Numbered from the stretch's first letter, positions 45,095 to 54,630 are shown. The stretch: DNA of 59,024 nucleotides from Chloroflexota bacterium (GCA_026389845.1 JAPLHB010000185.1:1-59024), one strand, 5' to 3'. The notes: generated by a model from the letters alone, not told the origin. Numbers and translations: made by a program.

Positions 45095-45120
45095 GTAGGG
45101 GCGATCCCTTGTGGTCGCCC
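45095..45120. repeat. Dispersed repeat GTAGGGGCGATCCC...GGTCGCCC
   Basis: GGGCGATCCC and GGTCGCCC form an imperfect hairpin in the 101-bp gap between the ATPase and HlyD genes. It is a common intergenic palindrome in many bacteria. Confidence 0.6.
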
Positions 45121-45158
45121 AGGACAAGCGCAAGGCACTGCCTCTACTGCATGTCTCT

Positions 45159-45965
<807 letters not shown>

Positions 45966-45993
45966 GTGTTCCTCGATACTTTTTCTCAGGTAA

Positions 45994-47151
45994 TCAGGAC
46001 GCCAGCCCCAGGGCGGTCAGCGGCTCGACCTTCAGCGAGTAGCGGACCGACACCAGCCCGCCGATCGGCCCGATCAGCAGCAGAGAGCCGATTGCGGCCC
46101 ACACCGCCGATGGGGCAAAGACGATCGGGATGGTGGGCGGGAAGCCCAGCGAGAGCAGCATCGTCGCGGCTGCGCCGATGAAGACGCCGCTCATGGTGAC
46201 AGCCACGATCTGGATGATGGCCGACAGGCCCACGGTCGTATTGGCCGCGCCGATGGCCTTCAGCATCCCGATTTGCGCCACCTTCTGCAAGGTCAGAATC
46301 TGGAAGAAGCCGCCGATCACCAGGATGCCGATCAACAGCGCGAAGTAACGTTGGGTGTTGAGCGTGCTCTGCTGCGCGCTGTAGCCGGGCGTCGCCTGGT
46401 AGGCCGTGGCCCGATCCACCGCGACCACGTCCTTCACCTGCGCCTTGATCCGCTGCGCCACCGCGACGGCCTGCGCCGGATCAGCCACCCTGACGCCGAC
46501 GATGTTGGCTACGATCTCGGCATCGGGCACCCCGCCCACCGCCGCCTGCGGGCGGATCTGATCCCAGGTGCGGATCGGCAAGACCACCGAGGGCTGGAGC
46601 GAATACTGCCGGTTGTCGCTGATGCCCACTACTCGCAGATCGTAAAACTGCTCCTCCGTAGCCTGGATGGACTTGACCGTGAAGGTATCCCCCACCTTCA
46701 GGCCCGTGCGCAGCGCGACCTGGCGATCCAGCATCGCTTCCTTGCCCCGCCGGCTGCGCAGGCCCGCGCCGGTCACTGCGGGCGGCTCACCCGGCATGCC
46801 CGGCTCGACGCCGATGAGCGCCACGTTCAGCGGCGCGCGGCCATCGGCGAAGACCAGCGACGCGCTGGCCGTGGCGATGGGGCCGACGGCCGCCACTCCG
46901 TCCAAGCGGCGAATCTGGTTCAGCCGATTCTGCCCGATCCGGCTCGCGCCGATGGACAGGTCTACGTTCGCCTGGTAGGCGATCAGGTCCGCATTGAGTT
47001 TCTCGATGTAATTGCGATTGCCCGCGCCCAGCCCTTCGGCCAGGGCCGCAACAAACAGGACGAGCACGGTGATCAGTGCGATGACGAGGCTGAACAGGAT
47101 GAACCGCCCTCGCCCCCGCCAGATTTCTTTCAGCGCCAGGTAAAACGGCAT
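45994..47151 (-). CDS. ABC exporter permease, FtsX/MacB type (DevC-like)
   Basis: This 385-residue permease has one N-terminal membrane helix (FILFSLVIALITVLVLFVAA), a large extracytoplasmic MacB_PCD domain (~45-255) and three C-terminal membrane helices in an FtsX domain (YFALLIGILVIGGFFQILTL, QIGMLKAIGAANTTV, LLLIGPIGGLVSVRYSLKVE). It is the first gene of the exporter operon, directly behind a strong promoter overlapping an operator-like palindrome. It would pair with the ATPase and HlyD protein to export a lipid, peptide or macrolide-like compound. Confidence 0.9.
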   Translation of the reverse strand: MPFYLALKEIWRGRGRFILFSLVIALITVLVLFVAALAEGLGAGNRNYIEKLNADLIAYQANVDLSIGASRIGQNRLNQIRRLDGVAAVGPIATASASLVFADGRAPLNVALIGVEPGMPGEPPAVTGAGLRSRRGKEAMLDRQVALRTGLKVGDTFTVKSIQATEEQFYDLRVVGISDNRQYSLQPSVVLPIRTWDQIRPQAAVGGVPDAEIVANIVGVRVADPAQAVAVAQRIKAQVKDVVAVDRATAYQATPGYSAQQSTLNTQRYFALLIGILVIGGFFQILTLQKVAQIGMLKAIGAANTTVGLSAIIQIVAVTMSGVFIGAAATMLLSLGFPPTIPIVFAPSAVWAAIGSLLLIGPIGGLVSVRYSLKVEPLTALGLAS

Positions 47152-47195
47152 GGATCACTCTCCGCTGTGATTTGACGTTCGATTGATACAGTAAC

Positions 47196-47232
47196 CTTAT
47201 ACATCAGAATACAATGTTTGTCAAACGTTTGC
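47196..47232 (-). promoter_or_regulatory. Promoter with operator-like palindrome for the exporter operon
   Basis: On the minus strand, -35 TTGACA (47224-47219), a 17-bp spacer and -10 TATAAG (47201-47196). The perfect palindrome CAAACGTTTG (47222-47231) overlaps the -35. TGTTTGTCAAACGTTTGC (47215-47232) matches the carotenoid-region site at 16 of 18 positions. Confidence 0.78.
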
Positions 47233-47295
47233 ATAGATCGTTTTGATAAGCTCGCCAGGCGTTTCGTTCTGGGGCTTTGGTCTGCTTCCTACCCA

Positions 47296-47324
47296 TTGAC
47301 AGCAAATGCCTGTTGTGGCACAAT
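47296..47324 (+). promoter_or_regulatory. Promoter of the conflict-module operon
   Basis: A consensus -35 TTGACA (47296-47301), a 17-bp spacer and -10-like CACAAT (47319-47324), 94 bp before the EAD-FGE start codon. Confidence 0.55.
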
Positions 47325-47418
47325 AGCGTCACGGATCTGAGGCAAGCAGCCGCCGTTCGCTGGCGCGACTGTCATGCCAGGTACGCAAAGCTCGATCTCT
47401 TGTACAGGGGATGCACCC

Positions 47419-48486
47419 ATGCCGTCCAACCTCGCCGCCGTCCGCAAGTTGGTGTCCGCCGCGTTCGGCGATGAAGACCTCAGGACCTTCTGCTTCGACC
47501 ACTTCCCTGCCGTCTACGAGGAGTTCACCGCCGGACAAACCAAGAACGCGCGCGTGCTGTCGCTGGTCAGCTTCGCGGAGCGGCATGGCCGCCTGGACAC
47601 GCTGTTGGACGCGATCAAGCAGGCAAACCCCCATCAGTTCGCCCTGTTCGAGGCCGCGGTGCAGACCGGTCGAGGGGCGACAGCCTTCACCGCATTTGAG
47701 ACCCAGCTCTTTGAGCCGGAGACGATCCTGATCCCCGCCGGCCCGTTCCTGATGGGCAGCGCGCCCGGCCCCGGCATCCCCGCAGCCGAGACGCCGCAGC
47801 ACACGGTTGACCTACCCGACTACCGGATCGGCAAGTATCCGATCACCAACCGCCAGTACGCCGAGTTCATCAAACAGGAACGGACGCAGGATGTGCCGCG
47901 GGATGCCGGCTGGTTCAACCGCGAGCCGCCGCCCGATCGCCTCGACCACCCGATGACAAGCGTGAGTTGGCACGATGCCGTCGCCTACTGCCGCTGGCTG
48001 AGTGCGCAGACGGGCCGCAGCTATCGTCTGCCCGGCGAAGCGGAGTGGGAGAAGGCGGCGAGTTGGGGCCCCGGTGACAGGGTGACAGGGCGACAAGGTG
48101 ACAAGGTGAAAGAGGTCTATCCCTGGGGCCCTGAGTGGATTGAGGGACGATGCAACGCTGCGGCCAACGGGACGACGGCGGTGACGGCGCATCTCGATGG
48201 GGCCAGCGGATATGGCGTGGAGGATCTGTTGGGCAACGTGCAGGAGTGGACGCGCTCGCTGTGGGGCAGCCGGCCGCAGCAGCCCGATTTCGGCTACCCG
48301 TATGATCCGGCCGACGGCCGCGAGATCGCCGATGCGGGCAGGCTGCCGCCCCTGGCGTGGCTGGTGCACCGGGGCGGGTCGTTCAAGTCGGCCGCGGCCG
48401 ATCTGCGCTGCACAGCACGCGGCGCGGCCGATCCGACCACCAAGATCAACTGGCGCGGGTTCCGCGTCGCTATGCAGCTCGAATGA
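47419..48486 (+). CDS. Effector-associated-domain (EAD-like) protein with an FGE-sulfatase/C-lectin-fold domain
   Basis: This 355-residue protein has residues 1-75 (NLAAVRKLVSAAFGDEDLRT, FPAVYEEFTAGQ, RHGRLDTLLDAIKQANPHQF) that match the helical adaptor pattern of bacterial effector-associated (death-like) domains found in NTP-dependent conflict systems. Residues ~95-355 are an FGE-sulfatase domain: ETILIPAGPFLMGS, YPITNRQYAEFI, YRLPGEAEWEKAA, LLGNVQEW, RGGSFKSAAADLRCTARG, NWRGFRV. The two catalytic copper-binding cysteines of true formylglycine-generating enzymes are absent, so it is more likely a binding domain. A repeat-encoded insert lies at ~219-231. It heads the operon with SIR2-like and nSTAND genes. 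Confidence 0.78.
   Translation: MPSNLAAVRKLVSAAFGDEDLRTFCFDHFPAVYEEFTAGQTKNARVLSLVSFAERHGRLDTLLDAIKQANPHQFALFEAAVQTGRGATAFTAFETQLFEPETILIPAGPFLMGSAPGPGIPAAETPQHTVDLPDYRIGKYPITNRQYAEFIKQERTQDVPRDAGWFNREPPPDRLDHPMTSVSWHDAVAYCRWLSAQTGRSYRLPGEAEWEKAASWGPGDRVTGRQGDKVKEVYPWGPEWIEGRCNAAANGTTAVTAHLDGASGYGVEDLLGNVQEWTRSLWGSRPQQPDFGYPYDPADGREIADAGRLPPLAWLVHRGGSFKSAAADLRCTARGAADPTTKINWRGFRVAMQLE
48073..48112 (+). repeat. Five GGTGACAA-type octamers inside the FGE coding region
   Basis: Five 8-bp units (GGTGACAG twice, GGCGACAA, GGTGACAA, GGTGAAAG) encode a GDRVTGRQGDKVK-like insert before the conserved YPWG motif. It is the same repeat family as at 9840 and 10133. Confidence 0.85.
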
Positions 48487-48499
48487 AGGAGTGCCCACC

Positions 48500-49504
48500 A
48501 TGCCCTTGATCGAAGATGACGACAGCCCAACCCTCGATACCGGCCGGTTGACCTTCCGCGAGCGCCTGCGCACGGGGCGGGCCGTGCCGATCGTCAGCAA
48601 CCGGGCCATCTATGACCGGCTGCTGGGCGGCTACGAGCCGTTCCTGGCCAGCTATGCCCGCTACGTCAAGTATCCCCTGCCCCTGGGTCAGCCCGACAGC
48701 CTGGTCACGGTGGTCAAGTATCACAAGCACCGGCCGCGGGAAAAGCCGCTGACCGACCAGGCTCTCAAGTTCGACTACCTGAACCACGTCAAGAACCACC
48801 TCTACCGCCTCGCCAAGGCCGATGGTGTTGACCAGGACACGCTGGACGGGGCCGAGGCCGAGATGGACCGGGTGTCGGTCTCGGAGTTCGCGCACCGGCT
48901 GAGCTATCCCCGCTTCACTGGCCAAGATGATCCTCTGTTGCTGCTGGCCAACCGGCCCTTCAAGACGATTCTGACCACCAGCCCCTTCACCTTCATCGAA
49001 GATGCGCTGCGCCGGGCCGGCAAGGCCTGGCGCACCGAGGTCTGCCGCTGGACCAAGGGCCTGAAAGACACCATCCCTACGGCCATTGACGACCACTACC
49101 AGCCCAACGACGGAGAACCGCTGGTCTACCACCTGCTGGGGCTGGACCGCTACGTGGACTCGCTGGTGCTGACCGAGGACGACTACCTGGACTACCTGGG
49201 CAACCTCTGCGAGGGCCAGGGCGACCAGTCGAAGGATTACGTGCCCGCGCTGGTGCGCCGGGCCTTCTCCGATGATCTGCTCGTGCTGGGGTTCAGCCTG
49301 GATAGCTGGGCCTTTCGCGTGCTCTACGCCGGACTGATCAAGCGCAGCGGCAAGGCCGAGGATCGGGGCGTCTGCACCATCCAGTTGCCCGACAGCCCCG
49401 ATGAGCGCAGCTTCCTGGAAGACTACATGGCGCGCGAGGCCAAGTTTCAGGTCTTCTGGGGCAGCCTGACGGAATACGCACAGACGGAGTTGCGCGGGGC
49501 ATGA
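48500..49504 (+). CDS. SIR2-like (SIR2_2) domain protein
   Basis: This 334-residue protein resembles the SIR2-like domains of bacterial defence proteins. RTGRAVPIVSNRAIYDRLLG parallels the nucleotide-binding start, KTILTTSPFTFIEDALR occupies the place of the usual TTNYD motif, and EPLVYHLLGLDRYVDSLVLT followed by EDDYLDYL matches the conserved G...S.VLTEDDY segment. LLVLGFSLDSWAFRVLY resembles the C-terminal VGYSL.D motif. Such proteins hydrolyse NAD+ in anti-phage systems; some catalytic residues look divergent here, so activity is uncertain. AAGGAG lies 8 nt before ATG 48500. The stop overlaps the next ATG (ATGA). Confidence 0.8.
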   Translation: MPLIEDDDSPTLDTGRLTFRERLRTGRAVPIVSNRAIYDRLLGGYEPFLASYARYVKYPLPLGQPDSLVTVVKYHKHRPREKPLTDQALKFDYLNHVKNHLYRLAKADGVDQDTLDGAEAEMDRVSVSEFAHRLSYPRFTGQDDPLLLLANRPFKTILTTSPFTFIEDALRRAGKAWRTEVCRWTKGLKDTIPTAIDDHYQPNDGEPLVYHLLGLDRYVDSLVLTEDDYLDYLGNLCEGQGDQSKDYVPALVRRAFSDDLLVLGFSLDSWAFRVLYAGLIKRSGKAEDRGVCTIQLPDSPDERSFLEDYMAREAKFQVFWGSLTEYAQTELRGA

Positions 49505-52173
49505 CCACACCCTCCACGGACCCCATCACTAATCCCTACGTCGGCCCGCGCACCTTCACGGAGCGGGAGGGCCGCTTCTTCTTCGGTCGCGAGCGCGAGG
49601 CTCGCGACCTGACCGCGCGCATCGTGTCTGAGCGCCTGCTGCTCTTCTACGCCCCGTCGGGCGCGGGCAAAAGCTCGCTGCTCTACGCCCGCGTCATCCC
49701 CAAGCTGCGGGATGAGGAGCGCTTCCAGGTGCTGCCGGTGGGCCGGGTGTCGGGCGAGCTGCCGGCCGGCGCCGGCGCGGTAGACAACGTCTACGCCTTC
49801 AACCTGATGACCAGCCTGCACCAGGGTGACGAGCAGTCCGCGCGGTTGGCCCACGTCACGTTGAGCGACTTCCTGGCCCGGCTTGCGCGCGAGACCGTGA
49901 TCGCCGCCGATGGTCAGCGCAGTTGGCGTTGGGCCTACAAGCCGGAGCTGGCAGTCGAACTGCCCGCCGCCGGCGCGGTGCAGCCAGCCACCGGCCCGCG
50001 CTTCGTCCTGGTCATTGACCAGTTCGAGGAGCTGATCACCAACCATCCGGGCCGCTGGCGGGAGCGGGAGGCCTTTTTCCGCCAGCTCAACCAGGCGTTG
50101 CTGGACGATCCCAATCTGTGGGTGGTGCTAACCTTGCGTGAAGATTACGTGGCGGCGCTGGACCCCTACGCCGAACTGACCTTCAACCGCCTGCGCGCCC
50201 GCTTCTACATGGAACGTATGGACAAGGACGCCGCGCTCGATGCCATCCGCCGCCCGGCCGAGTTGGGCGATCGCCCCTTTGCGCCGGGCGTGGCCGAACA
50301 ACTCGTGGACAACCTCCGCCTGGTGCGCGTCCCCGGCCAGGAGGCCCCGATTCCCGGCCAATACGTGGAGCCGGTGCAGTTGCAGGTGGTGTGTTACGAG
50401 TTGTGGGAGAATTTGGAAAAGGGAATTGAGGGAACTGGGGGAACTGAGGGAACTCAGATCACTTTCGACGATTTGGCGGAGGCAGGGGATGTCAACCGGG
50501 CGCTGACGCAGTTCTACGAGGAGACGCTGGCAGCCGCGCTGGCCGATCCCGCGGCCGCGGGGGTCAGCGAGCGCCAGTTGCGTACCTGGTTCGACAAGGA
50601 ACTGATCACCGAGGCCGACACGCGCGGGCTGGTGCATCAGGATGAGGCTGACACCGGCGGCCTGCCCAACGGCGTGGTGCGCGCCTTGCAACGCCGCTTC
50701 CTGGTGCGCGGCGAGGCCCGGGGTGGGGATACGTGGATCGAGCTGGTGCATGACCGGTTTGTGGAGCCGATACGGGCGAGCAACGCGGCATGGTTCCCGC
50801 AGCACCTGAGCGCGCTGCAGCGGCAGGCCGCGCTGTGGGATGAGCAGGGTCGGTCGCCGGGCCTGCTCCTGCGCGGCAAGGAGTTGGTCATGGCCGAGCA
50901 GTGGGAATTGGAGCACGAGCGGGAGATAGATCCCCACGAGCAAGCGTTCCTGGAAGCTTGCCGTGCAGAAAGGGCACGTGCGGAAAAGGAGCGGAAGAGC
51001 GCCGAGCGGGAGCGGCAACAGAATCGGCTCATCCGTATGCTGGGGATAGGGGCGGGCGTCGTAGCGATCCTGGCCCTCGCGGCAGCTATCTGGGCCGGGA
51101 AGTCCAGTGCCGAAGCCTCCCGCCAGAAGCGGATTGCAGTGACAGCCCAGGCGACTGCCGAGGCCAACGCCAAGCTGGCCCAGGATCAGTTAGACCACCT
51201 GGCCGGGCTGGCGCTGCTCCAGAAAGCCTATGAGTTGAAGGAGCAGGGAGATGGGCTGGGAGCCATCGAGAAGCTCCGGGCGGCGAAGACTACCAATACA
51301 GACCTTGGCATAAACGTCGAAGCTGAGATCGAACTTGTGCGCCGCCAGGTGGCGACCGAGCTGGTGCAGGAGGGGGAGGCATTGGCCAAGGGCGGCGACT
51401 TCCCGGCTGCCGAGGCAAAGTTCAAGGCGGCCCTGGCCCTGGAGCCGCCGCCGGACACGCCGGTCTACGTGTATGTCCCGCCGGGCGAGTTTCGCATGGG
51501 GGCGGGAGCCGAAGATGACCGGATAGTTAGCCAATTCGGATGGGACAACTCCAGCGAGCATCCACAGCACCCAGTCACCCTGGACGGCTACTGGATCCAG
51601 CGCACCGAAGTCACCAACGCCCAATATCGGCGCTGCGTGGAGGCCGGTGGCTGCAAGCCGCCGGACGACATCAACGTGCGCTACCGGAATCCTCAGTTCG
51701 CCACGCAGCCGGTCACGGGCGTCACTTGGTTCCAGGCCAGAGATTACGCCGCATGGGCCGGCGGTCGGCTGCCTACAGAGGCGGAATGGGAAAAGGCCTG
51801 TCGGGGGACCGATGGCCGTACCTATCCCTGGGGCAACCAGGCTCCAACCGGGGAACTGTTGAACTTCAGAGAGACGGGCCTGGGCACATGGAGCGCAGTG
51901 GGCAGCTATCCCAAGGGAGCCAGCCCCTACGGTGCCCTGGACATGGCGGGCAATGTATGGGAATGGACGGCGGATTGGCTCGACGACACATACTATGCTG
52001 ACTCACCCAAAGAGAATCCGACTGGGCCGGCAACCGGCGACTTTCGCGTGCTGCGGGGCGGCTCGCTCTACTACAAAGCTGACCTCGTGCGCTGCGCCAA
52101 GCGGGACCACTACTTCCCTGGAAACTGGTTCGACTCCCCTGGGTTTCGGGTGGTGGTGTCCCTCGGCTCTTGA
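49501..52173 (+). CDS. nSTAND-type NTPase with transmembrane helix and C-terminal FGE-like domain
   Basis: This 890-residue protein has residues 12-~470 as an nSTAND1-class NTPase: NPYVGPRTFTEREGRFFFGR, Walker A APSGAGKSSLL (~51), Walker B FVLVIDQFEEL (~168), sensor LTLREDYVAAL and a winged-helix region ending ELVHDRFVEPI. A charged coiled coil (~480-510) leads to one membrane helix (LGIGAGVVAILALAAAIWAG, ~513-532), a helical stalk and an FGE-sulfatase fold (~656-890: VPPGEFRMGAG, RTEVTNAQYRRCVEAGG, LPTEAEWEKACRG, GNVWEW, RGGSLYYKADLVRCAKRD, GFRVV). Catalytic FGE cysteines are missing. The topology suggests an FGE-like sensor across the membrane from a signalling NTPase. Residues ~308-319 come from a nonamer repeat. 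Confidence 0.87.
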   Translation: MTTPSTDPITNPYVGPRTFTEREGRFFFGREREARDLTARIVSERLLLFYAPSGAGKSSLLYARVIPKLRDEERFQVLPVGRVSGELPAGAGAVDNVYAFNLMTSLHQGDEQSARLAHVTLSDFLARLARETVIAADGQRSWRWAYKPELAVELPAAGAVQPATGPRFVLVIDQFEELITNHPGRWREREAFFRQLNQALLDDPNLWVVLTLREDYVAALDPYAELTFNRLRARFYMERMDKDAALDAIRRPAELGDRPFAPGVAEQLVDNLRLVRVPGQEAPIPGQYVEPVQLQVVCYELWENLEKGIEGTGGTEGTQITFDDLAEAGDVNRALTQFYEETLAAALADPAAAGVSERQLRTWFDKELITEADTRGLVHQDEADTGGLPNGVVRALQRRFLVRGEARGGDTWIELVHDRFVEPIRASNAAWFPQHLSALQRQAALWDEQGRSPGLLLRGKELVMAEQWELEHEREIDPHEQAFLEACRAERARAEKERKSAERERQQNRLIRMLGIGAGVVAILALAAAIWAGKSSAEASRQKRIAVTAQATAEANAKLAQDQLDHLAGLALLQKAYELKEQGDGLGAIEKLRAAKTTNTDLGINVEAEIELVRRQVATELVQEGEALAKGGDFPAAEAKFKAALALEPPPDTPVYVYVPPGEFRMGAGAEDDRIVSQFGWDNSSEHPQHPVTLDGYWIQRTEVTNAQYRRCVEAGGCKPPDDINVRYRNPQFATQPVTGVTWFQARDYAAWAGGRLPTEAEWEKACRGTDGRTYPWGNQAPTGELLNFRETGLGTWSAVGSYPKGASPYGALDMAGNVWEWTADWLDDTYYADSPKENPTGPATGDFRVLRGGSLYYKADLVRCAKRDHYFPGNWFDSPGFRVVVSLGS
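50422..50457 (+). repeat. Four GGAACTGAG nonamers in the nSTAND gene
   Basis: GGAATTGAG, GGAACTGGG, GGAACTGAG and GGAACTCAG run in tandem and encode GIEGTGGTEGTQ between two NTPase helices. The period of 9 keeps the frame for any copy number. Confidence 0.85.
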
Positions 52174-52283
52174 TCTTTGGCTCTCTGGTTCGTTTGAATG
52201 AGCGAGCCCGCCCGTGGAACGGATCGGGCTACCCCATGAAAGGCCCCGCGGCCTACACGCCAGCCCCGAAGGGGCTTCCATCT

Positions 52284-52346
52284 GGTAGCCGGTAGGGTTC
52301 CACCCTCCGGCGGGCTTGGTAGCCGGACGGCTTCCACCCTCCGGCG
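52284..52346. repeat. Two tandem ~34-bp repeats in the gap after the nSTAND gene
   Basis: GGTAGCCGGTAGGGTTCCACC (to 52317) is followed by GGTAGCCGGACGGCTTCCACC, both continuing CTCCGGCG. The 192-bp gap 52174-52365 also has GGGGTAGCCCG-like words and no gene. Confidence 0.7.
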
Positions 52347-52365
52347 TTAGTAAGGAGAGATCCAC

Positions 52366-53076
52366 ATGACACGATCAACCCAATCCCGCGGCGACTGCGT
52401 CTACTGCGGCCGCGAAATGACCCGCGGCGGCCTGGCCCGCCACCTCCAGACCTGCGCCAAACGTCAGGAGACCCAGGTCGAGGCGGACAAGACCCGCAGG
52501 CGCAAGCAGGCGCTCTACCACCTCCAGGTGCAGAACGCCTACGACGGCTACTATTGGCTGCACCTGGAGATGCGGGGGGAGGCTACGCTGGAAGACCTGG
52601 ATCATTATCTCCGCGAAATCTGGCTGGAATGCTGCGGCCACCTGAGCGCCTTCACGATCGGCGACGTGCGCTACACCCAGGTCTTTGACGAAGGCATGAC
52701 GATCGGCGAGGAGCGGGAGATGGATGCGAAGGTGAGCACCCTCTTCACACCCGGCCTGGAGATCCCCTACGAGTATGACTTCGGCACGACGACCGAGCTG
52801 CTCATCAAGATCGTAGACGTACGCGAGGGCCGGCCGACCACGACGCACCCCATCGTCCTGATGGCGCGGAACAAGTTCGAGCCGCCGTCGTGTATCGCGT
52901 GCGGCAAGCCAGCCACGCAGCTCTGCAGCGAGTGTATGTACAGAGAAGATGGCCGCTGCGAGTTCTGCGATGACGACGCGATCGAGCACGAACACGGCGA
53001 GATGATGATGCCGATCGTCAACTCCCCGCGCACGGGCCAGTGCGGCTACACCGGGCCAGGCGAGCCGCCGTATTGA
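52366..53076 (+). CDS. PRiA4_ORF3-like protein flanked by zinc-binding motifs
   Basis: This 236-residue protein starts with a zinc-finger-like CVYCGREMTRGGLARHLQTC. The middle (~45-165) matches the plasmid pRiA4b ORF-3/IS1096 TnpR-like family: YHLQVQNAYDGYYWLHLEMR, TLEDLDHYLREIWLECCGHL, YEYDFGTTTELLIKIV. The C-terminal part has cysteine pairs CIACGKPATQLCSEC and CEFCDDD, probably a second zinc site. The family occurs with mobile and defence genes; biochemical function is unknown. AAGGAG precedes the ATG by about 9 nt. It may belong to the conflict cluster, but the 192-bp repeat-bearing gap makes co-transcription uncertain. Confidence 0.78.
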   Translation: MTRSTQSRGDCVYCGREMTRGGLARHLQTCAKRQETQVEADKTRRRKQALYHLQVQNAYDGYYWLHLEMRGEATLEDLDHYLREIWLECCGHLSAFTIGDVRYTQVFDEGMTIGEEREMDAKVSTLFTPGLEIPYEYDFGTTTELLIKIVDVREGRPTTTHPIVLMARNKFEPPSCIACGKPATQLCSECMYREDGRCEFCDDDAIEHEHGEMMMPIVNSPRTGQCGYTGPGEPPY

Positions 53077-53117
53077 GTTACCGGGAAGATCAACATCCAC
53101 CAACCAGGAGGCGCATC

Positions 53118-53945
53118 ATGGCAAAAGGGCTCTCGATCCACATCGGTCTCAACCACGTTGACCCGCACCACTACCAGGGTGCGGACGGCAAGCCGTGGGA
53201 TGGCGCGCTGGCGGCGTGCGAGAACGACGCCAGAGATATGCAGACGCTGGCGACATCCCAGGGCTTCGTCACTCAGACCTTGCTCACGGAGCAAGCCACG
53301 GCGCAGAACGTGATCGGCGCCATCACCCAGGCCGCGCAGGAGCTGCAAAGCGGCGACCTCCTCTTCATCAGCTACTCGGGTCATGGCGGCCAGGTGCCGG
53401 ACTTGAACGGCGACGAAGAGGATCAGATGGACGAAACCTGGTGTCTGTACGATCGGCAGCTCATTGACGACGAGCTTTACGCGCTCTGGGGCAGGTTCGC
53501 TCCGGGGGTGCGGATCTTCATGCTGTCCGATAGCTGCCATAGCGGCTCAGTTACCAGGGATCCCAACTTCCAGATGATTATGGCGAGCAGCGGGGCCAGG
53601 CTGCGTCTGCTGCCGGTCGCGGTCCAGGCCGGCACGTTCAGAGCCCACAAGTCGTTGTACCAGGAGATTCAATCCACCTGCAAGGCAGGGGATCGGGCAG
53701 CGATCGGCGCTTCCGTGATCCTCATTTCCGGCTGTCAGGACAATCAGTTCTCGATGGATGGCGACAAGAACGGCTTGTTCACCGGCACGCTGCTCCGGGT
53801 GTGGAAAAACGGCAAGTTCAAGAGCGATCTCACGCTGTTCTGGCGCCGCATCGTCGAGCGGATGCCTCTCTACCAAAGTCCGAACCTCTTCAAGGTCGGC
53901 GCGGCCAATCCGCAGTTCGAAAGTCAGCGTCCGTTTGCGATCTGA
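53118..53945 (+). CDS. Caspase-family (C14) protease, metacaspase type
   Basis: This 275-residue protein is a stand-alone peptidase domain: GLSIHIGLNHVDPHHYQGAD, NDARDMQTLATSQGF, the catalytic His motif LLFISYSGHGGQVPD and the catalytic Cys motif FMLSDSCHSGS, then ISGCQDNQFSMDGDKNGLFT. Caspase-like peptidases act as effectors in STAND and gasdermin systems, so here it is a plausible cleavage effector of the upstream nSTAND/EAD module. There is no death-fold prodomain of its own. ATG 53118 has CAGGAGG 6 nt upstream. It is 41 bp after the PRiA4-like gene. Confidence 0.9.
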   Translation: MAKGLSIHIGLNHVDPHHYQGADGKPWDGALAACENDARDMQTLATSQGFVTQTLLTEQATAQNVIGAITQAAQELQSGDLLFISYSGHGGQVPDLNGDEEDQMDETWCLYDRQLIDDELYALWGRFAPGVRIFMLSDSCHSGSVTRDPNFQMIMASSGARLRLLPVAVQAGTFRAHKSLYQEIQSTCKAGDRAAIGASVILISGCQDNQFSMDGDKNGLFTGTLLRVWKNGKFKSDLTLFWRRIVERMPLYQSPNLFKVGAANPQFESQRPFAI

Positions 53946-53967
53946 TCTACCCGTTTCCAATCTACCA

Positions 53968-54630
53968 ATGAGCGAAACTTACACTCAACGCATGCGAGTC
54001 ACTTTTGCCACCGATGACACGGTGAAGTACGTCGGCCATCTGGACATGGCGCGCGCCTGGGAGCGGGCGATCCGGCGCGCGGGGCTGCCGTTGGCCTATA
54101 GCCAGGGCTTCAACCCGCAGCCGCGACTTCACTTCGCGGCCGCGCTGCCCGTCGGCTTCACCGGCGCGGCGGAACTGGCGGACGTCTTCTTGAATGAGAC
54201 GGTGATGCCGGAGGAGTTCCTGGCGCGGCTCCAGGCCGCGCTGCCCGCCGGCATCCGCCTGATCCATGCCGAGCCGGTCGGCCGCGAGTTGCCGGCGCTC
54301 CAGGCGGCCGTGGTCAGCGCGGCCTATCGGGTCGAAGTGGAAACGTCCGAGCCGGGAGAAACGTTCGCGGCCCGGCTGGCCGCGTTCCTGGCTCGGACGG
54401 AAGCCCCGCGCGTGCGCCGGCGCGGGGTGGAAGAAGCGAGCTACGATCTGCGCCCTCTCGTCCTGGCGCTGATCCACGTGGGGCCGTGCGATCTCGGCCA
54501 GGCATTTGACGTCACGATGCGCGCCGAATCAGGCGCCACCGGCCGGCCGGACGAGTTGCTGGCGGAGCTGGGGTTCGAGACGACGCCGCGACGGATCGCG
54601 CGGGTGGGGTTGGAGTTGGCTGGAAGCTAG
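53968..54630 (+). CDS. DUF2344 (TIGR03936) family protein
   Basis: This 220-residue protein has the family pattern QRMRVTFATDDTVKYVGHLD, MARAWERAIRRAGLPLAYSQ, GFNPQPRLHFAAALPVGFTG, typical of DUF2344. These are usually fused to or next to a YgiQ-like radical SAM protein (TIGR03960), which is missing here. The function is unknown; links to tRNA or ribosome modification have been suggested. ATG 53968 gives the conserved start. The stop codon lies in a heptamer repeat, so the last residues (AGS) are repeat-encoded. Confidence 0.85.
   Translation: MSETYTQRMRVTFATDDTVKYVGHLDMARAWERAIRRAGLPLAYSQGFNPQPRLHFAAALPVGFTGAAELADVFLNETVMPEEFLARLQAALPAGIRLIHAEPVGRELPALQAAVVSAAYRVEVETSEPGETFAARLAAFLARTEAPRVRRRGVEEASYDLRPLVLALIHVGPCDLGQAFDVTMRAESGATGRPDELLAELGFETTPRRIARVGLELAGS

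Noticed and set aside
47700..52173. FGE domains as targets of a diversity-generating retroelement
   Set aside because: No reverse transcriptase, template repeat or variable-repeat pair is visible in the window.
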